Positions 43,059 through 51,629 of a DNA stretch of 64,000 nucleotides are shown in pieces. Below the pieces are notes generated by a model, which saw only the letters and a program-made list of their open reading frames with translations, searched no databases and was not told the DNA's origin. Position numbers and translations under genes: made by a program. Every line of letters begins with the position of its first letter. Within the stretch, counting starts at the first letter, position 1. Origin of the DNA: Streptomyces caniscabiei (GTDB taxonomy: Bacteria > Actinomycetota > Actinomycetes > Streptomycetales > Streptomycetaceae); assembly GCF_014930365.1 (NCBI RefSeq), contig NZ_JABXWI010000001.1:321958-385957 (forward strand), in the 5' to 3' direction.

Positions 43059-43469
43059 TCAGGCGATGTCGTGGACGTTGTGCTCGGTCAGGTCGGATGC
43101 GTGCCGGGCGACGGCACGGTAGTCGGCATCGTCGTGGAGGACAGTCAGGCCATGGTGAGCCGCGGTGGCAGCGATGACGAGGTCGACCGCTGAGGCGCTG
43201 CGATGTTCCCCGGCCCTGGCCATGCGGTGCTGCACCGCACCGATCCAGCGCCCCGCGATCTTCGGCACCGACACATCTGGGTAGAGGTCGGTGAACATCT
43301 CCATGATCTCGTCGTACTCGCGACCGTTCCGTGCGCTGTGAAGAAACTCGGCGCGTTGCACGTAGCAGGATGCGATGGCCCCGGCATCGATTGCGTCGTA
43401 CCAGGCCGATTGCAGTTTGGGATCACGGAGCAGCCGCACCAGGCCGGACGTGTCGAGCAAGTAGATCAC
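43059..43469 (-). CDS. vapC: PIN-domain ribonuclease toxin
   Basis: A 136-residue PIN-domain protein: acidic residues in YLLDTSGLVRLL (Asp near 6), AEFLHSA (Glu), AVDLVIAATAAHHGL (Asp) and LHDDADYRAVA (Asp) supply the metal site. Toxins of this kind cleave tRNA or other RNA. GTG start at 43469 overlaps the antitoxin stop by four bases. The gene orientation and size match vapBC pairs of actinobacteria. Confidence 0.92.
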   Translation of the reverse strand: MIYLLDTSGLVRLLRDPKLQSAWYDAIDAGAIASCYVQRAEFLHSARNGREYDEIMEMFTDLYPDVSVPKIAGRWIGAVQHRMARAGEHRSASAVDLVIAATAAHHGLTVLHDDADYRAVARHASDLTEHNVHDIA

Positions 43470-43687
43470 CGGCTGCGCTTCTCCGCCTCGTGCAGGCGCT
43501 CGGCGTCCTCCACGGCACCCCACTCACGCGCACGCTCGAAGTGGCGACTGATGCGCGCCGCACGCTCCTGCTGCTCGGCGTAGAAGCGCAGAGCGAGATT
43601 GACCGCCTCTTTCTTGGTCCTGACCTTTGACAGGGCCATGGCGCGCTCCAGGGCGTCGTCGTCGATGTCGATCTGGGTCACTGACAT
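43466..43687 (-). CDS. vapB: VapB-type antitoxin
   Basis: A 73-residue ribbon-helix-helix protein (MSVTQIDIDDDALERAMALS) with KKEAVNLALRFYAE in the helix-turn and a charged C terminus that would wrap the toxin. ATG 43687 has GGAAGG six bases upstream. First gene of the vapBC operon with an inverted repeat just upstream. Confidence 0.92.
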   Translation of the reverse strand: MSVTQIDIDDDALERAMALSKVRTKKEAVNLALRFYAEQQERAARISRHFERAREWGAVEDAERLHEAEKRSR

Positions 43688-43705
43688 CCGGCACCTTCCG
43701 CTTAC

Positions 43706-43743
43706 ATGTTGGTGATGTACATAGAAAAATACGTTACCAACAT
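43706..43743. promoter_or_regulatory. vapBC operator/promoter
   Basis: ATGTTGGT (43706-43713) and ACCAACAT (43736-43743) form an inverted repeat with a 22-base AT-rich spacer that also holds the palindrome ATGTACAT (43715-43722). It begins 19 bases upstream of vapB, as expected for autoregulation. From 43744 to 44068 no gene is seen. Confidence 0.65.
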
Positions 43744-44068
43744 TCGTAGGTCCACGTCCGCATGTCGAATCCAGGTATGTGCAGTGGCAACGGACACTCC
43801 AGATCATCCTGCGAGACGCCGCGGTTCGGTCGGCGCAAGCGTCACCCGCCCGCATCGCCCGACCGCTCGCGGTGCCCGTGCCCACAGTGTGCCCGTAAGA
43901 GCGGAAAGCCTCGGTCACCAGCGGTGCGATGTGACCCGCACGACCACCTCAGCAACAAGCATCTGCGCACGTCAGAGCCATACGGGCCACCCAAGCGCCG
44001 TCGCTTCCCAAGCTGATGACTCGGCTGCAGGGCATCTGAGTCCATAGAGTCACCTGGGAGGAGGGGAG

Positions 44069-44566
44069 ATGTCGTCTCTAGCGATCACATGGACGTTGGG
44101 CAGTCACGGCTGGGCGAGCGTCAAAGTTGCTGATGAGCTTGGGGAGGCAGAGGCCCTTGCTTCCTACATCACTGACGCGCCCGAGGAGTTCCTATACGCC
44201 GTTGCCCGGCTCGTCCTCGGTGACGAGGACACACGCGCCGAGTTCGAAGGAGAGCCACAGGTGTACCGGTGATTCTTCCACAGAGATGGATCCGACGTTG
44301 ATGCCCGCCTGGTCAGGGCCGACGACGCCCAAGCTCCGGACAGCTCAGGGGTAGTTCTCTGGTCAGGCCGCCACACCGTCACGGCACTCGCACGGTCCGC
44401 CGTCCGTGCCTTCGACCTGATCGACTACGAGCAGGGCGTAGAAGCCTACGAGTCCCAATGGGGCCGGCCGTTTCCCCGAACCGAACTCGAAGCTCTGCGA
44501 ACCGCAATGCGGTCGCACAAGAGAGCCACAGCAACCAACGGCACCGCCTCTCAGGCGGGCCGATGA
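44069..44566 (+). pseudogene. Gene interrupted by one in-frame TGA
   Basis: An ATG at 44069 with GGAGGAGGGGAG upstream opens a frame that stops at TGA 44270-44272 after 67 codons (ending EGEPQVYR) and then continues in the same frame for 97 more codons to TGA 44564. The downstream part is clearly coding: FFHRDGSDVDARLVRADDAQ, SGRHTVTALARSAVRAFD, WGRPFPRTELEALRTAM. Intact relatives, as I recall them, have Trp at the stop position, so this is most simply a TGG to TGA change. Function of the family is unknown. A truncated 67-residue product could still be made. Confidence 0.75.
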
Positions 44567-44751
44567 GCGGAAGTCTGGGCCGTCCCTAGGCCGTCCGAGG
44601 CCGCTCAACAGTGACCCATGACGACCAACGACGACCACCAGGCGCCCGATACCACCGCCCCTGACCAGCAAAGACGCAGCTCACCAAGATCCCCGCAAGA
44701 CCCAGGGCAAGAAGAAGCAGTGCGCCGAGCGGTCAGCGCCTGTCGTTTGGG

Positions 44752-45057
44752 TCAGGCCGTGTGACGCTGGCGAGTGCGGACCCAGCGGACACCCTTCACG
44801 GCGTACACGGCAGCCATGAGCACGAAGCCGGCGCAGGTGAGCCAGAACCAGGATTCCGCGACTGCGAGACTCAGCACAAAGCCGCCGAAAAGCAGCAGGG
44901 AGGCGACGACGTCCAGCAGGTCGAGGCAAGCTTCGAAGCGCACCGCCGAGTCGGACCCGCGGAGTCGGCGGAGGACGGGAACGAGGCCGAGGGCTTGCAA
45001 GACGGCCAGGCCGAGAGCGAGCCAGACGAACCAGCCGGGTATGTCCACGGCGCGCAC
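44752..45057 (-). CDS. Small polytopic membrane protein
   Basis: A 101-residue protein with three membrane helices (WFVWLALGLAVLQALGLVPV, VASLLLFGGFVLSLAVA, WLTCAGFVLMAAVYAV) and a basic end. GTG 45057 is preferred for CCGGAGGG eleven bases upstream; GTG 45048 is possible. No family recognised. Confidence 0.6.
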   Translation of the reverse strand: MRAVDIPGWFVWLALGLAVLQALGLVPVLRRLRGSDSAVRFEACLDLLDVVASLLLFGGFVLSLAVAESWFWLTCAGFVLMAAVYAVKGVRWVRTRQRHTA

Positions 45058-45476
45058 TGTATCGCGCCCTCCGGAACCCTGAGTGTCTAACCGCGTGACG
45101 ACGCCGACGAACAACGGCGGACAAGCTCGGACGTCAGCGGACCATCAGCGCAGGTGAGGGGTGCACCAGCCCAAGGCCGAGCGCCCACCCGAGTTGCTTC
45201 GGGACGAAGCGGTCGCTCCATTAAGGTGCGCGGCATGACCGACGACGCCGCGGCCTGTCCCGAGTGCAGCCAGCCACGGGACGCGGCCGCCCCCCGACCC
45301 ACAAGCTAATGTCCGACCCGCTCCGGGCAGGGGAACCCGCGCCCGCGCGGGGAGAGGTTGCGCTGTTCGGCAGACGCACCCCGGGGCCCGCTGGAAATCA
45401 GAAGTCTTCGGCATGCCGCTCGACGCACCAGATCCAGCGGGGAACAGCGGGGAACCTCGGTGAAAGCAATCGAGGA
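45058..45476. other. Gap holding at most one very small gene
   Basis: Apart from the possible 24-residue frame at 45235-45309, no gene is seen in these 420 bases. Confidence 0.45.
45235..45309 (+). CDS. Possible 24-residue protein with CxxC
   Basis: ATG 45235, AAGG upstream, reads MTDDAAACPECSQPRDAA... with a CPEC knuckle. Too short to judge from sequence alone. Confidence 0.25.
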   Translation: MTDDAAACPECSQPRDAAAPRPTS

Positions 45477-46475
45477 CTACTCCGTGCCGTCGGCCGGCAG
45501 GTGCTCCGGCAGCCCGAGCCGTGGGAACCGGTCGTCGTGGAACGTGACGATCTCGGTGATCGCCCCGCCGGTGATGCGCAGGACGTCGATCGTCAGCGGC
45601 AGGTACGCGCCCTCCTGCTGCTGCCAGAGGTAGAAGGCGAGGGCGGGCTGCCGGTTCACGGTGGTCTGGACGGCGCGCAGGCCCTTCATGCCCTCGAAGC
45701 CGCTGTCGACCATGTAGTTCACCACCGTGTCGCGGCCGACGTACAGCCCCGGCGTGGGCGGCATCGAGAAACGGACGTCGTCGCGCAGCATCGAGGCGAG
45801 CGCCTTGACGTCCGTAGCCACGCTGGCCTCGGTGTAGCGGCGCACCAGCTCACGCGTCCCGGCATCCTCCTCGCCGCCGGTCCAGTCCTGCCGCTCGGCG
45901 GGCAGGTGCTCCCGCATGCCGGCGCGGGCCCGCTGCAGGGCGCTGTTCACGGAGTTGACCGAGTCCCCCAGGGTCTCGGCAACGTCCTTCGCCGGCCAGT
46001 CGAGCACATCCCGCAGGATCAACACGGCCCGCGGGCGCGGCGCGAGGTGCTGGACCGCGACCAGGTAGGCCAGCTCGATCGTCTCCCGCGCGACGGCGAC
46101 GGCCTCCGGCTCGTCCGCGTCGCCCGCGGGCAACTCGTCGAGCAGCCGGTCCGGGTAGGGCTGCAGCCACAGCACCTCTCCGCCGGTTGCGGGCTCCGGG
46201 CGGCGCTTGGCGAGCAGATCCAGGCAGACGTTGGTGGCGATCCGGTACAACCAGGCCCGGAACGTCGACCGTCCCTCGAAGGTCTCCCGCCGCCGCCAGG
46301 CACGCATGAACGTCTCCTGCACGGTGTCCTCGGCGTCCTCGAACGACCCGAGCATCCGGTAGCAGTGCACGTGCAGCTCCCGCCGGTGTCGCTCCGCAAG
46401 TCCCGAGAACGCCGGCTCGTCGACCTCGCCCAGACCGCTCACGCCCGTCTCCTCCAGCCGCGTGTCCGCATCCAT
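45477..46475 (-). CDS. SigJ-like ECF sigma factor with C-terminal SnoaL domain
   Basis: A 332-residue sigma factor. ATG 46475 has GGAAGGA upstream. Region 2 is FSGLAERHRRELHVHCYRML with DAEDTVQETFMRAWRR; region 4 is LAPRPRAVLILRDVLDWPAK with AETLGDSVNSVNSALQRAR. Residues 205-325 form the SnoaL-like domain typical of ECF41/SigJ-type factors (LVRRYTEASVATDVKALASM, LPLTIDVLRITGGAITEIVT), which regulates activity in place of an anti-sigma factor. No partner gene is adjacent; ECF41 factors often have a neighbouring carboxymuconolactone decarboxylase or oxidoreductase, absent here. Confidence 0.93.
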   Translation of the reverse strand: MDADTRLEETGVSGLGEVDEPAFSGLAERHRRELHVHCYRMLGSFEDAEDTVQETFMRAWRRRETFEGRSTFRAWLYRIATNVCLDLLAKRRPEPATGGEVLWLQPYPDRLLDELPAGDADEPEAVAVARETIELAYLVAVQHLAPRPRAVLILRDVLDWPAKDVAETLGDSVNSVNSALQRARAGMREHLPAERQDWTGGEEDAGTRELVRRYTEASVATDVKALASMLRDDVRFSMPPTPGLYVGRDTVVNYMVDSGFEGMKGLRAVQTTVNRQPALAFYLWQQQEGAYLPLTIDVLRITGGAITEIVTFHDDRFPRLGLPEHLPADGTE

Positions 46476-46989
46476 CACGTCATCCTTCCGTCTCATCGTG
46501 TCCCGACGCAGATATGACGGGGGCGGGCGCGAAAACTCATCACCACGGTCGATCGCCACGCCTGAGTACGGCCTCGGTCCTGGTGGGCTCCCCTGATCGG
46601 CTGTCGCACCGGTTCCCCGGAGTGCCCGGCCTGCTGGTGACCTTCCGTGAGTGTCCTGGTGGCCGAGAGTGTCCGCGACGACGGATGCGGACAGTTCGGG
46701 GAGTTGCCGGCGGAGGGCGGCGGCGATCGGGATTCCGGCCTGGTTCAGGAGCGCGGACAGGTGGTTGGGGCCGAGGGGCTGGCCGAGGCGGCGTACTGGG
46801 AAGAGCCGGCGGGACGCCGGGTCGGTGGCGTTGTTCATTCGGTCAGAAGTCTGCCCAGGGCGGCGGACGTTCGTCTTCTCTCGGTGCGGGCCGACGGACG
46901 ATTTTCATCGCTGGGACGGCCAGGGAACCGTCCCCACCCGAGGCCATGCTCAAGTCGGCGGGTCCACGTCGTGCGATGAGTGGGAACCG
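46476..46989. other. Upstream region of the sigma gene
   Basis: A 514-base stretch holding the recombinase fragment at 46650-46838. The 150 bases before the sigma gene and those before 46990 show no further gene. Confidence 0.45.
46650..46838 (-). pseudogene. C-terminal fragment of an actinomycete recombinase
   Basis: A short minus-strand frame reads RRLFPVRRLGQPLGPNHLSA then LLNQAGIPIAAALRRQLPEL and SASVVADTLGHQ. As I recall, this is the C-terminal pattern of a common Streptomyces site-specific integrase group (LFPGR..GQP, then PVVADALGYH). The N-terminal part and the catalytic end are missing. It was probably left by a past mobile element. Confidence 0.5.
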
Positions 46990-47556
46990 TCAGGCGTCGG
47001 CCAGTTCGGCGGCGCCGAAGGAGACGTCGAAGCGGTCGCACCAGATGCTGACACTGCTGTAGCGGGACAGGTCGACGTTCTCGGGCACGGCGTAGTTCTG
47101 GCTGCCCTTGTTGCCCTTGAGCTTGCCGAGGCTGACGTGTGCGCCATCGTCGAAGACGTGCCAGCCGGCCCGCCCCTCCTTCACCGGTGCGTCGGTCAGC
47201 CACACGCGCAGATCGGGGCCGTTGCTGGTGTCGAGGTCCTCCAGCCGTACCACGTGCGCGCCGTCGGCCAGCCGTACGAGCTTCACACTGCCCGAGGTCG
47301 TGTGCTCGTGGCTGATCAGATCGCCACTCGCCAGCGTCACGGGTGCGGAGACCGGTGCCGACGGGGAGGGTGACGACTGCGTGTCAGGGGTCGCAGCCGG
47401 GGTTCCGGTGGGCTCCGCGACGGCGGGCAGGGACTCCGTCACCGTCTCGTCCTGCCAGAGCTTCCACGGCTGGAACCAGTACAGGCCGACGCCCACCCCC
47501 GCGACCACAGCCACCAACACCCCTACGGCCAAAGGCCCCAACCGCCCGCGCCCCAT
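46990..47556 (-). CDS. Membrane-anchored DM13-domain protein
   Basis: A 188-residue protein with one N-terminal membrane helix (about 7-27), a Thr/Pro/Ser linker and a C-terminal DM13 domain: LASGDLISHEHTTSGSVKLV, LEDLDTSNGPDLRVWLTDAP, GKLKGNKGSQNYAVP, VSIWCDRFDVSFGAAEL with its conserved Cys. DM13 domains are proposed redox domains of secreted proteins. ATG 47556 follows GAAGAGGG. Confidence 0.9.
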   Translation of the reverse strand: MGRGRLGPLAVGVLVAVVAGVGVGLYWFQPWKLWQDETVTESLPAVAEPTGTPAATPDTQSSPSPSAPVSAPVTLASGDLISHEHTTSGSVKLVRLADGAHVVRLEDLDTSNGPDLRVWLTDAPVKEGRAGWHVFDDGAHVSLGKLKGNKGSQNYAVPENVDLSRYSSVSIWCDRFDVSFGAAELADA

Positions 47557-47742
47557 GTCGTCCCTCTTCCCGCTCCGTGAGCCCTGTCGTCCCCGTCCAT
47601 TCAACGCAGGGGACAGCCCTTCGGGTGGGGACGGCCGATGACGAAATCCTTACGTCCGGCTCGGCCTCGCACACTCTTACGGAAGCGTGACGTGCCGGGC
47701 GTGGGCGCGGGAGGTCCGGCCGGTGCGCCCTAGCGTGGCCCT

Positions 47743-48744
47743 ATGCGTGTACTGGTCACCGGCGGTGCCGGATTCATCGGGTCCCATGTCGTGGATGTGC
47801 TGGCGGAGGGCGGGCACGAGCCCGTCGTGTTCGATGTGGCCGTGGACGCGGGCTCGGACGTACGGGACCGGCGGGCGGTCGACCGGGCGTTGGACGGGGT
47901 GGACGCCGTGTGCCATCAGGCCGCGATGGTGGGACTGGGGACCGGCTTCGCGGACGCGCCGGAATACGTCTCCCGCAACGACCTCGGTACGGCTGTGCTG
48001 CTGGCCGCCATGGCCGACGCGGGGGTGCGGCGGCTGGTGCTGGCGGGGTCGATGGTCGTGTACGGGGAGGGTCGGTACGAGTGCCGACGGCACGGCGTGG
48101 TGCGGCCCGGGCCCCGCGCGCTCGACGATCTCGCCGCGTCCCGCTTCGAACCGCTGTGCCCGGTGTGCGGGGACGCGTTGGCGCCGGGGCTGGTGCGGGA
48201 GGACGCACCGGTCGACCCGCGCAATGTGTACGCCACGACCAAGCTCACCCAGGAGCACCTCGCTGCGGCGTGGGCGCGTACGACGGGCGGGTCGGCGGTG
48301 TCGTTGCGCTACCACAACGTCTACGGGCCCCGGATGCCCCGCGACACCCCCTACGCCGGGGTGGCCTCCTTCTTCCGCTCGGCCCTGGCGGACGGCCGGG
48401 CGCCCCGAGTGTTCGAGGACGGTCGGCAGCGGCGGGACTTCGTGCACGTACGGGACGTGGCCGGTGCCAACGTCATGGCTCTGGAGGCCGATGTGCGGGC
48501 CGGGACGCTCACGGCGTACAACACCGGCAGCGGTGAGCCGCGCACCGTCGGGGAGATGGCGGCGGCGCTGGCCGACGCCTGCGGCGGTCCGGAGCCCGTC
48601 GTGACCGGGGAGTACCGGCTCGGGGACGTACGGCACATCACGGCGGACTCGTCGCGGTTGCGCTCGGAGCTGGGGTGGAAACCGGAGGTCGGGTTCACGG
48701 AGGGCATGCGGGAGTTCGCGCAGGCCGGAATGCGGGACGCGTAG
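47743..48744 (+). CDS. NAD-dependent epimerase/dehydratase (nucleotide-sugar type)
   Basis: A 333-residue extended SDR. The Rossmann motif is GGAGFIGSH (about 8-16), the active-site pair is YATTK, and the SMVVYGEG strand and FVHVRDVAGANVMAL segment are typical of UDP-galactose/GDP-mannose epimerase-like enzymes. An insertion of about 35 residues after the active strand carries C-R-R and CPVCGD cysteines, a possible zinc knuckle. First gene of an apparent envelope glycoconjugate cluster, divergent from the two-component genes. Confidence 0.92.
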   Translation: MRVLVTGGAGFIGSHVVDVLAEGGHEPVVFDVAVDAGSDVRDRRAVDRALDGVDAVCHQAAMVGLGTGFADAPEYVSRNDLGTAVLLAAMADAGVRRLVLAGSMVVYGEGRYECRRHGVVRPGPRALDDLAASRFEPLCPVCGDALAPGLVREDAPVDPRNVYATTKLTQEHLAAAWARTTGGSAVSLRYHNVYGPRMPRDTPYAGVASFFRSALADGRAPRVFEDGRQRRDFVHVRDVAGANVMALEADVRAGTLTAYNTGSGEPRTVGEMAAALADACGGPEPVVTGEYRLGDVRHITADSSRLRSELGWKPEVGFTEGMREFAQAGMRDA

Positions 48745-48820
48745 GCCGGGGTGTTGGGGCGCGTGGGCCGGCGCGACAGCGCGTCCGCGCGCCCTCGGGT
48801 ACCGGTGGTGCTGTCCGTGT

Positions 48821-49933
48821 TCAGGAAGCGGCCGCGGGCAGCACCACCTCGAACCGGCAGCCGCCCGGGATGTTGCGGACCGTGGTACGACCCTGGTGGG
48901 CCTCGACGATGCCTCGGACGATGGCGAGGCCGAGTCCGGCGCCCGCCGGGGGCGTACGGGCGTGGGTGCCGCGCCAGCCGGTGTCGAAGACGCGGGGCAG
49001 ATCTTCCTCGGGGATGCCACCGCAACCGTCCGACACGGAGAGCAGCACGCCGTCGGGGGAGCGTTCGGCGGCCACCATGACGGTGCCGTCGGCGGGGGTC
49101 CGGCGGATCGCGTTGACCAGGAGGTTGCCGAGCACCCGGCTCATCTCCCGGCCGTCCACCTCCACGGGCAGGGGCTCGACATGGTCGCCGACCAGCCGGA
49201 CCCCGTGCTCGTCCGCCAGTGGGTACACACCGGCGAGGGCGTCGCCGACCAGGTCGTAGACGGACACCCGGGCCGGGGTGAGGGCGAGGGCTCCGGCGTG
49301 GATGCGGGAGAGTTCGAAGAGGTCGCCGACCATGCCGTTGAGGCGTTCGACCTCGGTGCGGATCTGGGTGAGATAGCGGGCGGGGTCGGCGGCGACGCCG
49401 TCCTCCAGGGCCTCGGCCATCGCGCGCAGTCCGGCGAGCGGGGTGCGCAGGTCGTGGGAGATCCAGGCGACGAGTTCGCGCCGCGAGGATTCCAGGGCGC
49501 GCTCCCGCTGTCGGGACTCGGTGAGCTTCGCGCTCGTCGCCGCCAACTCGGCGCTCAGGGAGGCGAGTTCCGCGGTGGCAGGGCCGGCGGGCGCGGTGAA
49601 CGAGCCGCCGTCGCCGAAGGAGCGGGCGGCGAGCTGGAGGGCGCGGCTGCGGGCGACGACCCAGCGGCCGAGCAGCAGCGCGGTGGCCAGCGAGACGACC
49701 GCCGCCATCGCCACGACCGTGGTGACGACCCACAGGTCGTGCGAGGAGAGGAACATCGCCCACGCCACGGCCAGGGTGCCGGCGAGCATCGCGGTCACCG
49801 CGACGGCGGCCACCACGGTGAGTGACGCGACGAGCGAGCGGCGTCGCAGCAGCCACAGTGCGACCGCGCCCAGCAGTCCGGCCGCGACGGCGCCGAGGAA
49901 CGCGAACAGGGCGATGAGCAGGGTGTCACGCAT
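48821..49933 (-). CDS. Sensor histidine kinase
   Basis: A 370-residue kinase. Two membrane helices (about 5-30 and 38-60), a third near 70-90, a HAMP-like linker, then HisKA with WISHDLRTPLAGLRAM and HATPase with NLLVNAIRRTP, SDGCGGIPEEDLPRVFD and GAGLGLAIVRGIVEAHQG. ATG 49933 follows GGGGAGG and lies two bases after the regulator's stop. Forms a two-component pair with the upstream response regulator; the signal is probably at the envelope. Confidence 0.93.
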   Translation of the reverse strand: MRDTLLIALFAFLGAVAAGLLGAVALWLLRRRSLVASLTVVAAVAVTAMLAGTLAVAWAMFLSSHDLWVVTTVVAMAAVVSLATALLLGRWVVARSRALQLAARSFGDGGSFTAPAGPATAELASLSAELAATSAKLTESRQRERALESSRRELVAWISHDLRTPLAGLRAMAEALEDGVAADPARYLTQIRTEVERLNGMVGDLFELSRIHAGALALTPARVSVYDLVGDALAGVYPLADEHGVRLVGDHVEPLPVEVDGREMSRVLGNLLVNAIRRTPADGTVMVAAERSPDGVLLSVSDGCGGIPEEDLPRVFDTGWRGTHARTPPAGAGLGLAIVRGIVEAHQGRTTVRNIPGGCRFEVVLPAAAS

Positions 49934-49935
49934 GT

Positions 49936-50763
49936 TCACGCCTCCCCGTTCCGGTGGGGGGCGGGCGGTTCGTCCACGACGACCGGGGGTCGGGTAGGGG
50001 TGCCGGCTGCCAGTGGTCCGGCGGGAGCACCGTCGGTCGAGATGGCCGCGGCGTCGAAGCGGTAGCCGACTCCCCAGACCGTCTGGATCAGCCGCGGGCT
50101 CGCCGGGTCGTCCTCGACCTTGCCGCGCAGTCGGCGGACGTGGACGGTGACCGTGGACAGGTCGCCGAAGTCCCAGCCCCACACCTCACGCATCAGGTCC
50201 TCGCGGCTGTGGGCACGGCCGGGGTTGCGCAGGAAGAAGGCGAGCAGGTCGAACTCGCGCAGGGTCAGGGCGAGTTCGACTCCGTCCTTGGTGGCGCGGC
50301 GGGCGGCCGGGTCCACAGTGAGGCCCGCCGAACGCAGCGGGCCCAGAGGGGCCGCTCCGGACGCGGGCCGGGCGCGGCGTAGTACGGACTCGACGCGCAG
50401 GACCAGTTCGCGGGGGCTGAAGGGCTTGGTCACGTAGTCGTCGGCGCCCACTTCCAGGCCGAGGATGCGGTCGTCCTCGTCACCGCGCGCGGTGAGCATG
50501 ACGACCGGGACCGGGGCCTGTGCCCGCAGGCGGCGGCACACCTCCAGACCGTCCATGCCGGGCAGCATCAGGTCCAGCACGACCAGGTCCGGCCAGTGCT
50601 CGGCGGCGCGGGCCAGTGCGGTCGGTCCGTCCCCCGCACGGTCGACGGCGTGTCCGGCGCGGTCGAGGTATCCGGCGACGACCTCGGCGACCGTGGGGTC
50701 GTCGTCGACCACCAGGACGCGCGCCGCCGTCCGTCGCCCCGGCTCGTGTGGCTGCTGTTCCAT
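49936..50763 (-). CDS. OmpR-type response regulator
   Basis: A 275-residue regulator with receiver domain (VLVVDDDPTVAEVV; phosphoacceptor Asp in VVLDLMLPG; Lys in VTKPFSP) and winged-helix DNA-binding domain (LTLREFDLLAFFLRNPGRAH, VTVHVRRLRGKVE, GVGYRF). A 40-residue proline-rich tail follows. ATG 50763 has no obvious ribosome site. Operon with the sensor kinase, divergent from the GT2 gene, which it may regulate. Confidence 0.93.
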   Translation of the reverse strand: MEQQPHEPGRRTAARVLVVDDDPTVAEVVAGYLDRAGHAVDRAGDGPTALARAAEHWPDLVVLDLMLPGMDGLEVCRRLRAQAPVPVVMLTARGDEDDRILGLEVGADDYVTKPFSPRELVLRVESVLRRARPASGAAPLGPLRSAGLTVDPAARRATKDGVELALTLREFDLLAFFLRNPGRAHSREDLMREVWGWDFGDLSTVTVHVRRLRGKVEDDPASPRLIQTVWGVGYRFDAAAISTDGAPAGPLAAGTPTRPPVVVDEPPAPHRNGEA

Positions 50764-50888
50764 GCGGCCCAGCGTCGCACCAAGCCGGGCCCGCGCGCGG
50801 CCCGGCGGACATCCCCGGCTCCTGACGTCCGCGTTCCGTAAGGACACTCCGACCGATTTGCGAACTTCGTCCTCGTAGGGTGAAAGCC

Positions 50889-51629
50889 GTGACGACCTCT
50901 CCTCCACCATCGGACGGCGATGCGGTGCGTCCCCGCCCCCACGTCGACGTCGTGCTCCCCTGCCTGAACGAGGCCGACGCCCTGCCCTGGGTACTCGCCC
51001 GTATCCCGGCGGACTGGCGCGCCCTGGTCGTGGACAACGGCTCCACCGACGGCTCGGCCGACATCGCCCGCGCACTGGGCGCGACCGTGATCCACGAAGC
51101 GCGACGCGGCTTCGGCGCCGCCTGCCACGCGGGACTGACCGCCGCCACCGCCGACATCGTGTGCTTCTGCGACTGCGACGCCTCACTCGATCCCTCGCTC
51201 CTCGTCCCCTTCGTCGGCGAATTGGCGGACGGGCGCAGCGATCTGGTGCTCGGCAGGCGCCGACCACAGGGGCGGGGCGCGTGGCCCGCGCACGCCAGGG
51301 CCGGCAATCTCGCGCTCGCCCGCATGCTGCGCCGCCGCACCGGCCTGCGCCTGCACGACCTCGGCCCGCTGCGGGCCGCCCGCCGGGAGCCGCTGCTCGC
51401 CCTCGGGCTGACCGACCGCCGCAGCGGATATCCGTTGCAGATGGTGGTGCGCGCGGCCGACGCGGGCTGGCGCGTCACCGAGCACGACGTGCCGTACCTG
51501 CCGCGCACCGGCGCCTCCAAGGTCACCGGCACCTGGCGGGGCACCTGGCAGGCGGTGCGGGACATGAGCCGCGTCCTGCACGAACCAGCCGTACGGCAGG
51601 ACGACACGGCGGGAGGGGTACGTCGATGA
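50889..51629 (+). CDS. Glycosyltransferase family 2
   Basis: A 246-residue GT-A enzyme of the dolichyl-phosphate mannose synthase type: VDVVLPCLNEADALPWVL, VVDNGSTDGSADIA, the metal-binding CDCDASLDPS, and a late DVPYLPRTGASKVTGTWRGT. It lacks membrane helices. GTG 50889 is chosen because GTAGGG lies eight bases upstream; GTG 50880 is an alternative. Its stop overlaps the next start by ATGA. It probably transfers a sugar to a lipid phosphate used by the polytopic transferase of this cluster. Confidence 0.92.
   Translation: MTTSPPPSDGDAVRPRPHVDVVLPCLNEADALPWVLARIPADWRALVVDNGSTDGSADIARALGATVIHEARRGFGAACHAGLTAATADIVCFCDCDASLDPSLLVPFVGELADGRSDLVLGRRRPQGRGAWPAHARAGNLALARMLRRRTGLRLHDLGPLRAARREPLLALGLTDRRSGYPLQMVVRAADAGWRVTEHDVPYLPRTGASKVTGTWRGTWQAVRDMSRVLHEPAVRQDDTAGGVRR

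Noticed and set aside
42734..43177. Plus-strand frame of 147 codons after the desaturase gene
   Set aside because: Partly protein-like, but it runs antisense into vapC, has declining codon bias and no recognised family.
44270..44272. Selenocysteine or other recoding at the in-frame TGA
   Set aside because: No selenocysteine insertion structure is evident and the neighbouring residues fit a lost Trp codon better.
44618..44764. 48-codon frame after the broken gene
   Set aside because: No ribosome site or family; it overlaps the convergent membrane-protein gene.
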